Source: Cordilura impudica (taxonomy: Eukaryota > Arthropoda > Insecta > Diptera > Scathophagidae). From it: 64,000 bases of DNA. The notes below the pieces were generated by a model. The model was given only the letters and a program-made list of their open reading frames with translations, did no database searches and was not told the DNA's origin. Made by a program: the position numbers and the translations under genes. The stretch lies in the NCBI GenBank assembly GCA_963682025.1, contig OY821521.1, positions 198,535,526 to 198,599,525 on the forward strand, in the 5' to 3' direction. Within the stretch, counting starts at the first letter, position 1. Every line of letters begins with the position of its first letter. Shown one piece after another: positions 1-9,671 of the stretch.

Positions 1-948
1 TATAATTTTATAATTTTATAATTTTATAACTTTATAATTTTATAATTTTATTATTTTATAATTTTACAATTTTATAATTTTATAATTTTATAATTTTATA
101 ATTTTATAATTTTATAATTTTATAATTTTATAATTTTATAATTTTATAATTTTATAATTTTATAATTTTATAATTTTATAATTTTATAATTTTATAATTT
201 TATAATTTTATAATTTTATAATTTTATAATTTTATAATTTTATAATTTTATAATTTTATAATTTTATAATTTTATAATTTTATAATTTTATAATTTTATA
301 ATTTTATAATTTTATAATTTTATAATTTTATAATTTTATAATTTTATAATTTTATAATTTTATAATTTTATAATTTTATAATTTTATAATTTTATAATTT
401 TATAATTTTATAATTTTATAATTTTATAATTTTATAATTTTATAATTTTATAATTTTATAATTTTTTAATTTTATAATTTTATAATTTTATAATTTTATA
501 ATTTTATAATTTTATAATTTTATAATTTTATAATTTTATAATTTTATAATTTTATAGTTTTATAATTTTATAATTTTATAATTTTATAATTTTATAATTT
601 TATAATTTTATAATTTTATAATATTAAAATTTTATAATTTTATAATTTTATAATTTTATAATTTTATAATTTTATAATTTTATAATTTTATAATTTTATA
701 GTTTTATAATTTTATAATTTTATAATTTTATAATTTTATAATTTTATAATTTTATAATTTTATAATTTTATAATTTTATAATTTTATAATTTTATAATTT
801 TATAATTTTATAATTTTATAATTTTATAATTTTATAATTTTATAATTTTATAATTTTATAATTTTATAATTTTATAATTTTATAATTTTATAATTTTATA
901 ATTTTATAATTTTATAATTTTATAATTTTATAATTTTATAATTATAAT
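1..948. repeat. TATAATTT 8-bp satellite array
   Basis: About 118 head-to-tail copies of the octamer TATAATTT run from the window edge to about 948. Only a handful of point variants are visible (near 30, 52, 67, 467, 557 and 700) plus one short scrambled stretch near 622-632. The array is pure A/T except for isolated C or G variants. It continues off the left edge, so its true length is unknown. It probably lies in the intron upstream of the FGF exon. Confidence 0.97.
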
Positions 949-1084
949 TCCGGTTTTAAACGACAGTTTTTAAAATTGAAAAAAAAAAACAAGAAAAAAA
1001 ATTAATTAATTAAAATTTAATTGAATTCAGGGCTTGGGTAATTTTTTACCACGTTAACTAAATAATTAAAAAATTAAAAATAAT

Positions 1085-1965
1085 TTTTATTTTTGCCTGA
1101 AAAATCAAAATCAAAAAAATAACTGCTAATTCTGTTCGAAAAAATTAAAGTAAAATACATTACTGTTATTTCAGCTTAAAAAAATTAAAATAATAAAAAA
1201 ACTCTTACATCTGCTCGACAAAAAAAAAATAAATGGTATAATTGTTATTTCTTTTTGAACAAATAAAAGTAAAGAAATAACTGTTATTTCTGCTCGAAAA
1301 ATTAAAAAATAAAACATGACTGTTTTATTGAGTTCGAAAAAATAAAAATAAAAAACTTTTGAGTTTGAAATTATTCAGGCTCAAGATGAAATGTTTTTAC
1401 TTTAAATAATAATAATATAAAAAAAACTCTTTATTTCAGCTCGAAAAAATAAGTTATTTCTGCTCGAAAAAAAATAACTCTTATTTTCTGATCGAAAAAA
1501 TAAAATTAAAAAACTTTTATTTCTGCTCGAAAAAATTACTGTTATTTCTGCTTAAAAAATTTTGTTCTCTGATCAAAAAAATTAAAATAAAGAACTAACT
1601 GTTATTTTAGCTAGAAAAATTCGAATTTATAAATAACTGTTATTTCAGCTCGATATAATAAAACTTAAAACTTTTATTTGTGCTCTAAAAAACTGTTATT
1701 TTCTGATTGAAGAGATAAGATTAAAATTAAAATTTATCAAAAATTAAAAATATAAAAGTAACTGCTATTTGAGTTCGAAAATATAAAAAATAACTGGCAT
1801 TTTTGCTCGAAAAAATAAATATAAAATTCAAAAAACTTTTATTTTTGTTCCAAAAAAGATAGTGAAAAGATACCTGTTATTTTCTGGTTGAAAAAAATAA
1901 AAAATAAAAAAACTATAATTTTAGCTTGAAAAAAAAACTTTTATTTCTGCACACAAAATAACAAT
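1085..1965. repeat. Degenerate tandem repeat, TTATTTCTGCTCGAAAAAAT motif
   Basis: Roughly 20 irregular copies of a 35-60 bp unit of the form ACTGTTATTTCTGCTCGAAA followed by an A/T-rich spacer. Units differ by substitutions and variable A-tract length, so this is an old decayed minisatellite. It follows the octamer array and lies in the presumed intron. Confidence 0.75.
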
Positions 1966-2657
1966 GTCAAAAGAATTTCTGTTGAAGTCAACCACAATTA
2001 TCTTGATTAAATTTAAAAATACTATATACTATACTTTAAATCACTCTTAAAAATTTAAGTTTACCTAAGTTTTTCTCATATGCCCTTCTATTCTATTTTT
2101 AATTTTTTTTCTTATGGATTTAAAAATTTAGGAAAGGGTTCATTATTAGACAGAGGAAAGTTTTGCCAATTTCGAAAAAATTTTCGTTCAAAGTTCTATG
2201 TTAATTTATCAATGTTAAAATAAAAAGTTACCTAAGTTTTTGTACATTTTCCCTAAAGTTTACCGAAGTTTTTGTTAAATTACCTTTTCTACTTTTTTAG
2301 CTTATGAATTTAAAAGTCTAAGAAAAGGTTTATTAATAGAACGAGGAAAGGTTTAAAAATTTTGTAAAATTTTTCTTTCATAGATCAATGTTAAAATAGA
2401 AAATTTCAAAAGTTTTTGTAAATTCTTTTGTAATAGTTCATATAACCTATAATAAATATAATTTTTAAGTACGTTATAAACTTGAGAAGTTCCCTTTTTA
2501 AAGTGTACTAAGGAGACTTAAAAGAACTGACATCAATAATTCTTTCTTAAACTCTTGCTTTCTAATTAAAAATTAGATTTAATAATTTACATTTAATAAT
2601 TTAAAATTTTTATTTATTATTTTATTACATCTTTTCTTTGAACTTTTGCAATTTCAG
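1966..2657 (+). other. Intron end and 3' splice site before the FGF exon
   Basis: No open coding is visible. Segments near 2160-2240 and 2300-2400 are diverged copies of each other (sharing GGAAAGGTT..AAAATTTT and TTACCTAAGTTTTTGT). The stretch ends in a classic acceptor: a T-rich tract, then TTTGCAATTTCAG with the AG at 2656-2657, immediately before the FGF homology starts in frame. Confidence 0.7.
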
Positions 2658-4892
2658 AAATCCTTGACACGCGACTGCCATTTTATAGAATCCCTAGAAC
2701 ACGGATATTTTTTATATGCTAATGCCTATAATCCCTTGTGGCGAGTGGGCTTCACCAGAGGCTTAAAACCAATCGGCCCAAGACATTTGAAAAAACCACA
2801 GAGTCTAAGAAGTGCTTGTTTTCTATTCGTTAAAATAAATGCTGAGCATTTCGACCGTGACATGTACACGACAACTACATCCACAACTACACCACGGACA
2901 ATAGCCACAACAGTTAATGCCCAGAAGACTTTGAGGGACGGTGCAAAACGACATGAATCCAAAGCTAGTATTATAGATAATAATGTTAATAAAACAAGAA
3001 AATCCAGTGGACATCGGGATGCAGAAAGTTTAAAAAATTCCGATAATGCTGCTGAGAGCAAATGGCCAGAGGGCAGAGATTTCATAAGAGAACAACATAG
3101 AAAAAGAAAACATCATACAAAGCAATCAATGAACAGTGCTAGTGGTGGTAAGCCGCCACAACCAAAAAATCTTATAAAAATGCGTCATGAGGAAGGCGGC
3201 AGCGCTAAGGAAAGAAGGCGACAGCATGATAGAGAAAAAAAAATACGCAGAATGCGTTTACAAAACCAAAGAACGCGAAAGCCATCCAACATCGATGATA
3301 ATGAGTCAATACCGAATGCCACAAATTCTGCCACGCCCTCAGTGGCGGCCACCACTTTAGCGGCTACCGCCTCCTTAGCACCGTCGGCCATAAATATTGT
3401 TGCCATGCTGGCGGCCGGTCGTCGCAAAAAGGGCCGACGAAAGCGTCAAGTCGAAAACGGCGTTGGCAACAGCGTTAATCAACAAACGGTAGATTTACAG
3501 TTAGTAGCTCAATCGCCGCTGCAAGTTCAAAGCCAATATGATTCGGTTCAAGCCGTAAGCCAGCACGAGCATAACTACCATCAACAATACGAACCACCAG
3601 TGCAGCAACAAAACCATAAATACTCAAATAATAATAATAAAAATAATCCTAGAGACAGTCATTTATACAGTAATAATTTAAAACCTAGTTTAAGCTCTAG
3701 TTATAAGGATAATAATGTTAATGCAATACCTGCCTTGCCAAAAAAATACTTGTCGAAAAATAATCATTATAATGAATATTTCAAACACAATACAAGAAGC
3801 CTGACTGATTTTAATACTAAAGTAGATAATTTTAGTCATAAACCTAAACCAAGCCCCCCAATTTCTGAAATGCAACTTTCGCCAGAGCTTAGCAACGACA
3901 ATTCTGATAATAAGAATATTTTACAACAACAACCAGCTCTACAAAAATATTCGAACATTAGATCTAAAAATAGTCATACTAGTCATGCATTTTACAAAAT
4001 TCCTTTAAAAAATTTAAAGCGCAAATCTATTAAAAAAAATGAAAATGACACAGAGCATGATGATGATGAAGATGATGTTAATGAGGATGAGAATGATGAT
4101 AAAGATGATGACTATAACAATAATAATAAAATTAACAATGACTCCAATAGACTTTTAGATAATAATAGCAATATAAGAGACAATAATTTTCAGCAGGAGC
4201 AGTTGGTAAATCGCTTTAAGCTAATTTATCTAGATCGAATAAGCCATAGTTTTAATTTTAATTTATATAACAAACTGAATAATAATAAAACAACAAATCA
4301 ACAGCATTATAATAAGCCTATTAATGCTGGCATTAGCATTAGCAGTAGCAATACAGCTTCAATTGCAAATGTCACTTCTTCCAATGACAGCAAACAAAAT
4401 ACAAATTATTCTCAAGCAGCCATTATTGCTAAAGGACATGGTGGTAGTAGTGGTGGTACTACCACAACTACTAGTAAACATAGCCATAGACGTAGTAGAA
4501 GAAATATTTTAAATAATATTTATAATAATGAAAATAACATTAATAATAATAATAATATTAAGAATATTAAGAATATTAGTAACAATAGTAGTGGTAGTAA
4601 TGTGCTTGAAAACAATAATGACAACAATGTCAATATTAGTAATAATCAATTAAATTCAATAATGGCCACAGCTGCTTATCGCAATAGGATTTTTTTAGGT
4701 GTGCAACAACAACAACTGATAACTAAAACTAAAACTCCTACAACAAATTATAATTATAACGATGATAATGATGAACATATTGATGATGATAACGATGAAA
4801 ATTTTAAAAGAATTCAAAATAAATATAAAAAAATTATAGTACAATACAGATCTGTAGTTTATTTATTGATAAAATATATAAAAGGTAAGTAA
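2658..4892 (+). CDS. FGF ligand, FGF8-like (thisbe/pyramus type), 3' coding exon
   Basis: The exon begins right after an AG acceptor, so the four preceding codons are intronic. The first ~60 residues are the C-terminal third of an FGF beta-trefoil: DCHFIE, then a YANAYNPLWRVGFTRG block and a GPR..KK.Q...ACFLF block, matching the family pattern C.F.E...Y..Y....W.VG....G...GPR....Q...FL. Canonical FGF genes also start their third coding exon just before this CxF.E motif. FGF ligands are secreted and bind FGF receptors. The ~680-residue tail is low complexity: basic clusters, an uncharged Ala-rich stretch near codons 232-256 followed by a polybasic GRRKKGRRKR (a furin-like site), then Asn/Asp/Gln/His-rich sequence with an acidic block. 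The long tail and the VGFTR.G.P motif favour thisbe/pyramus over branchless, but I cannot decide. The exon ends either at TAA 4890-4892 or by splicing at AAAG|GTAAGT (4884/4885). Upstream exons lie outside the window. Confidence 0.85.
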   Translation, partial: KSLTRDCHFIESLEHGYFLYANAYNPLWRVGFTRGLKPIGPRHLKKPQSLRSACFLFVKINAEHFDRDMYTTTTSTTTPRTIATTVNAQKTLRDGAKRHESKASIIDNNVNKTRKSSGHRDAESLKNSDNAAESKWPEGRDFIREQHRKRKHHTKQSMNSASGGKPPQPKNLIKMRHEEGGSAKERRRQHDREKKIRRMRLQNQRTRKPSNIDDNESIPNATNSATPSVAATTLAATASLAPSAINIVAMLAAGRRKKGRRKRQVENGVGNSVNQQTVDLQLVAQSPLQVQSQYDSVQAVSQHEHNYHQQYEPPVQQQNHKYSNNNNKNNPRDSHLYSNNLKPSLSSSYKDNNVNAIPALPKKYLSKNNHYNEYFKHNTRSLTDFNTKVDNFSHKPKPSPPISEMQLSPELSNDNSDNKNILQQQPALQKYSNIRSKNSHTSHAFYKIPLKNLKRKSIKKNENDTEHDDDEDDVNEDENDDKDDDYNNNNKINNDSNRLLDNNSNIRDNNFQQEQLVNRFKLIYLDRISHSFNFNLYNKLNNNKTTNQQHYNKPINAGISISSSNTASIANVTSSNDSKQNTNYSQAAIIAKGHGGSSGGTTTTTSKHSHRRSRRNILNNIYNNENNINNNNNIKNIKNISNNSSGSNVLENNNDNNVNISNNQLNSIMATAAYRNRIFLGVQQQQLITKTKTPTTNYNYNDDNDEHIDDDNDENFKRIQNKYKKIIVQYRSVVYLLIKYIKGK

Positions 4893-4990
4893 GAGCTGCG
4901 CTAAAGGTTCGATCACCCCCCAATTGACAAAAATCTAATTTATCCCTCAAACTCAATAAAAGAGAATTATTTTAAAAGCTTTGTGACATT
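4893..4990 (+). promoter_or_regulatory. Putative FGF 3' UTR with AATAAA signal
   Basis: An AATAAA hexamer lies at 4955-4960, about 63 bp after the TAA at 4890-4892. This supports the exon being terminal, with cleavage expected around 4975-4990. AATAAA is frequent in such AT-rich DNA, so this is only suggestive. Confidence 0.4.
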
Positions 4991-5164
4991 ATCGCTACCA
5001 CAAGAAGTGATTACTGATAATGTTGATATTTTTTCTACAAAAGAGTACTTTTGTGAGGAGGGCTCGATTAGGTAGTGAACATGTTTAAAAGGGGCCTTTA
5101 AAATAAACTAGCAAAGTGCAGTCCTCTAAATTCGAGTGCAAGGAAATTTTATTTATTCATTTAA

Positions 5165-5610
5165 TAAATAAATTTATAAGAGCCTAAAGGTGTGCTAATA
5201 AGTTTTAGCAATTCAAATTTAACAAATTTTTTCATAAAATTCATTAAATTTCATAATAAATATTTGTTGAACACACAGAAGATATATAAATGGGTGTGTT
5301 AATAAATAATTTTTAAGGAGCCTAAAGGTATGCTAATCAATTTTAGCCAATTCACAATTCAACACCGTGCTTTTGATATTTATAATAAACACACACACAG
5401 TATGTGTTTTATGTATGTGTTAGTAGCAAATTTTAATGAGCATTACTCCAAAACAATGTTCCAGACAATGCAATTCTATAAATCTGGTGGACAGCTAAAA
5501 AAATATCTTTCAAAGGAGGCATGTTTGGTGAAAATCGGTTAGTAACTACAGATTTTATATTAGTCACAAGAAATCGCCTTGCCTATTAATATTATGGATG
5601 TTCGGCAAGG
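5165..5610 (-). repeat. Dispersed Helitron-like repeat, family 3, copy A
   Basis: Shares long blocks with 21345-21650, 55370-55635 and 59935-60345: the AACACACA..GTATGTGTTTTAT and TGTGTTAGTAGCAA segment, and GTCACAAGAAATCGCCTTG. Written on the minus strand it matches the copy at 21239-21684, which has Helitron-like TC...CTAG ends. The short ORF in it is not a gene. Confidence 0.65.
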
Positions 5611-5619
5611 AGTGGACAA

Positions 5620-6362
5620 CTTTTAATACCCTATAACACCATGTAGTCAGGGAATAATGATGTTTGTAACTACCAAAAACCATATTTCATTATAGCGATC
5701 TACTCAGATTCACTTTCTGAGTCGGTTTAGCGATGTCCGTCCGTCCGTCCGTCCGTCTGTGTGTCCATGTAGACCTTGTAAACTATGAGACAACTACAGG
5801 TCGCAAATATGAGTATATTTTGATAAAATTTGGTATATAAGTTTCTATTGGCCATAGGACGAACTCTATTGAACGAAATTGGTGAAAATCGGTGCATGTT
5901 CACACCTAGTCCCCATATGAAATCGACTTAAATTACCATAAGATCCAAATTATCATATAGATCTCGGTCTAATTGGATTAGTGTATTTTTATTACATCCA
6001 TTAATCTGTAGTTCAAAAATAAAACCTACAAGATAATTCTAGACATAGCCCCCATATGAAGCTGATGCCCGATCTTCACTTAAATCTCTCAAAAAACAAA
6101 AATATTTTACAAATATTCTCCAATTTGGTTTGTATCTGTTTTTACAAAAAAAAGTGTGCTTAATAAATATGGTTAGGATCGGTCCATTTTTCCACCTAGT
6201 CCCCTTGTAAGTATAACATTCGATATGAACTTTTTCATATCGGAAGGCAAACAAATTTATAACACTCAACTTTGGTTTATGCTTATTTTCTCTAAACACA
6301 TGGTATAGGGTATCAAATAGCCCGTTTAGATCGACTGTAATTTTGTTACTCGATTTATTTTC
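5620..6362 (-). repeat. Dispersed TCCGTCCG repeat, family 1, copy 1
   Basis: Runs from ATACCCTATAACACCATG to GTATAGGGTATC...GTTACTCGATT, containing (TCCG)n, the GTCCATGTAGACCTTGTAA block and GGTCGCAAATATGA. The same unit recurs at 13143-14700 (split), 21708-22512, 25308-26122, 46662-47415, 59240-59878 and 63215-63545. No coding capacity is seen; predicted small ORFs change from copy to copy. Confidence 0.85.
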
Positions 6363-7085
6363 AAATTGTTTCTTTTTTTATATTATTTTTCAAAAGTAAA
6401 ATATAATTTTTTAGACATAATTTTTTCTAGGCTCCTAATTTTTTCCAGTGCTTACAGTTTCAATCATATTTTTATTGTAAATTAAAAAAAAAAAAAACAA
6501 TTTGTCATGTCTTTTTTAACTGATTAATATTTTTTGCGAGAGGAATTTTCGTTAAGAAACAATTATTGCGTTCCACAAAGATTGAATTACGAGTATTAGG
6601 TAACTAGAGAATTAGGGTAACTAGATATAGAAAAAAAACCTAACGATTTCCATGTCAATTTAACTGAAGTTTAATCTATTTCCATTTTTCTGTTATTGAG
6701 CACTGATAAAGAATCTTCGATATTAATTTTTAACACAAATTGGTAAAAAAAAGAAACTTTATGATGACTAAAAGTTTTATAATAAGAACAAAAAAAAAAT
6801 CGATTCGGTTTTTATGATTGCTGATAACGACGTTACACAAGACTACATTTAAATAAACAATGGCTTTTAGGCTCATGGTCTACAAAAAATATTTAGGCCT
6901 AATTTTATGTGTTGTGATAGTCACGGTCGATTAAAAATAAAAGGTTATTTTTTTTTAAAGAACACATACCATAAATGAAATTTTATTTCAATTACACTGT
7001 AATAACACTTAAATTTAAGCCTTGAATTACAATTTATTTTGAAGGAGAACCGTAGCATAAATAAAGATAAACTAAATTAATTTAT
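6363..7085. other. AT-rich intergenic DNA, no gene seen
   Basis: No sustained reading frame, no recognisable transposon end and no RNA-like structure. Mostly A and T runs. Confidence 0.6.
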
Positions 7086-7480
7086 GTTTGTTAGATTTAT
7101 AGTCCTTTTTCAGACATATTGTAATTACTACTGTGATTAATATGCACATTTTAATTTTGCTTAAATGGTGCGTGGTAAAGAAGAAGAAAGCATATATTTC
7201 TAAAAATTCATAACTACTCTGTATTCTTAATCGGACAGGTTTCTGGCATTTCAGCCTTCATCAGCGATTTATTGAACATTGTAATAATTGTTGTGTTATA
7301 ATTGAATAGATTCTTTCTATATGAAATTTTTCTACTTAGGGCGGCCGTGAGGTTTGAACCATGAACCTTCACATACACTCGTACTTGCACTTTTTGGTCA
7401 GCGCTTTAACACACTCACCTAAAGTCGGGCCTACGAGCAGTGTGGTTAGATTCAGTTTTCGTACCATACAGCTTTACTTT
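7086..7480 (-). repeat. SINE-like repeat with tRNA-like A and B boxes, copy 1
   Basis: A ~390-bp unit also present at 46255-46640. On the minus strand the part around 7345-7445 reads like a tRNA: TAGGTGAGTGTGTTAAAGC (A-box/D-arm-like), a possible 5-bp anticodon stem (GCGCT/AGTGC), then GGTTCAAACCTC (B-box-like, ideal GGTTCGANTCC) ending at the GGCCGCC acceptor-like tail. The T stem pairs poorly, so it is not a working tRNA. Compared with the second copy this one carries an extra ~55 bp near 7250-7305. A tRNA-derived SINE is my inference. Confidence 0.45.
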
Positions 7481-7840
7481 GTATTAATTTCAGAAGATAC
7501 ACTCTGTCCAAACAAACAATCGTTATTTTTTGAATTTTGAATATTTTTTTTTTTGCACTTATACTTCTGATTTCCACTATTCTCAGTTTTCGTAAGAGTT
7601 GTTATATGTGATGTACGGTTTTATACATACCTACATATGCACTTTACATATATTTGAGATGGATTTATGGTTATAGAAAAAATTGGGTTTTCTTTATTTA
7701 TTTACAGAAGATTTTTTTTCAACTCACCAATAAATTTCCAACTAAAATATTTTTGATCGTCACATAATTTTTTCACCTCAAACATACATTTTCACCTCAA
7801 AAAAAAAGTTCAATAAATTTTAAATCTCAGTAGCATTTCA
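7481..7840. other. AT-rich DNA, no gene seen
   Basis: Noncoding A/T-rich stretch between two repeats; ATATATTT and T runs only. Confidence 0.5.
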
Positions 7841-8044
7841 GTGGTCAAGTGGTCCACATCATACGGTAAATCAAAACCCAGCTCAATATTGGGTATTCAT
7901 ATTTAGCAAAGGTCGTGTATGCCTGTACAACAACTGCAACTTCCATTGTGAGGGCAATGGTTACTTTGTGGTTGGGTACACGTGTGATGTTGCAATTTTC
8001 TGGCGTCGTTTTGTTTTTTTTTACAATTATAACGCTCAAAATGT

Positions 8045-8490
8045 ACGTGGGATATTTGACATTTAATATTTATTCTGTATGGGGATGCCACGCCCATTGG
8101 TCCAATCCCGACCACATTTTATCCGACTACTAACATTTATAATAGATGTCATAGTACTCGAGATATATGATATAGAATAATTACTTTATATGGGGGTGCC
8201 ACGCTCACTTATTCGATCCTGACCATTTTTTGAATGACTACTAACATAAATACTAGGCGACATCTGATAAATTTGCAAAGCTCTATCTATCATAGTACTC
8301 AATATATAAGTTATTAAAAATTCATTTTATGTGAGAGGTGCCACGCCCACTAAAAATATCAAAAAAAAATTTATAGCCTATAGTTCCTTCCACAGTAATA
8401 CGCTGAAAAACTTCAGGAAGATGGGTCCAATCGTTTAGCCTAATATAGACTACAAACAAACAAACATACATACTTTCGCTTTTATATAAA
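8045..8490 (-). repeat. Helitron-like fragment (minus orientation)
   Basis: Contains the tandem GGTGCCACGCCCA / GACTACTAACAT / CTCGAGATATATGATAT modules seen again at 27120-27180, 47580-47760 and 48290-48840, and ends in AAACTTCAGGAAGATGGGTC...ACTACAAACAAACAAACATAC. That matches, on the minus strand, the 5' end of the Helitrons at 47464-47895 and 50700-51936. The 3' CTAG end is not identifiable here. Confidence 0.5.
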
Positions 8491-8864
8491 AAAATAATAA
8501 TAAATAAAAATAATAAATAAATTACAAATTTTAATTAAATTATATATGTAGCGAATTGCATTTACAAACAGATCTTTTCAACATTTCCGCAAAACGAAAA
8601 TTGCCAGGTGTTCTTTTGAATTTGGACCATATTGTGTTGACATCTGAGTATACAGATTAAGATGCCTGTTCACTATAAGGTTTGAAACTGGAATTGGTGA
8701 TATAACTAAATTCAAGTACTTTATAAGTTCATGCTTGTACTATAATAGTGAAAGCCTACAATTTAGTAGTTAATTTATTATTTTTATTTATTATTAATTT
8801 ATATATAAAATTAATTAGAAAAAGAAACAAAAAAAGCATAATATACATACATATATAGATATAT
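8491..8864. other. AT-rich DNA with a short dispersed repeat
   Basis: 8548-8620 (GTAGCGAATTGCATTT..CAACATTTCCGCA) resembles 49705-49785. No gene is seen. Confidence 0.4.
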
Positions 8865-9452
8865 GGGGGGTTTCATGTCAAGTGCACCAACTTTTGAAAC
8901 CGATGTCTTCCGATCGGGATGAAATTTGCACCAAGGTTAGTCCTATGAGATAGTAGTTTAGAGACAATTTTTCAACAAGATCGGTCAAGATCTCTCTGAG
9001 TTAGAGTGCATCAAAATTTGACATTTTGGCCAAACAGGTGTTTTTCTCATCCATGTAACTTATTACCTATTGTTCTTAGAAAATTTTCTCCCAATTAGTT
9101 TAAAGAGCTATTTCTTCAATATTTCGGAAAAAAATACTTAAAAAAAAAAATTTTTTTTTTAGACTTTTTTTTTTTTGCTAAATTAAAGCATTTTTTGCCT
9201 TTTTTTCAAAAAGGGCATTTTTTTTTTCATAAGAAGGCTTAGGATTTTTCCTTTAAGAACTTTTTGGTCGCTTAGTGGGATGGGAGTGGGATATCTATCA
9301 AAATAAATGTTTTGTAACTCAAGACAACGGTTTTTCAATTTTTCACAAATGCACTATTTTGAATTTTTTCCTATTTTTGTGTAAAACCTTACAAATAAAA
9401 CTTATACTGAGATACTAGACAAATTAACCTTTCCGAAGGTATGTAACATATC
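8865..9452 (+). repeat. Left TIR of long-TIR element
   Basis: Inverted partner of 12361-12943, with scattered substitutions and small indels in the A/T runs. This level of difference suggests an old insertion. Confidence 0.85.
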
Positions 9453-9671
9453 TAACTAAAATTTCATACCCTCGATACTGTAATACCCACAATATGTTAA
9501 CCTCAGGAAAAAAATCACTTTTTATAGAAATGTTGAACAATTATTTTTTTTATTTATTTGCAATAATAATTAAATTAATATATAATAGTTATAATAAAAA
9601 TAAATAAATAAATTATTTAATAAAATTTAATCTTTAAACATTAGATCCATTCATATCATAACTATTTTATA

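Noticed and set aside
2646..2657. Start of the FGF reading frame at TTG 2646
   Set aside because: The codons before 2658 are a polypyrimidine tract and AG acceptor; the family homology begins right after, so this is an exon boundary and not a start codon.
2726..3427. Minus-strand ORFs opposite the FGF exon (119, 63 and 80 codons)
   Set aside because: Antisense shadows of a real coding exon with no family resemblance.
7340..7450. Functional tRNA gene
   Set aside because: T stem does not pair, acceptor stem is incomplete and the copy is embedded in a dispersed repeat.
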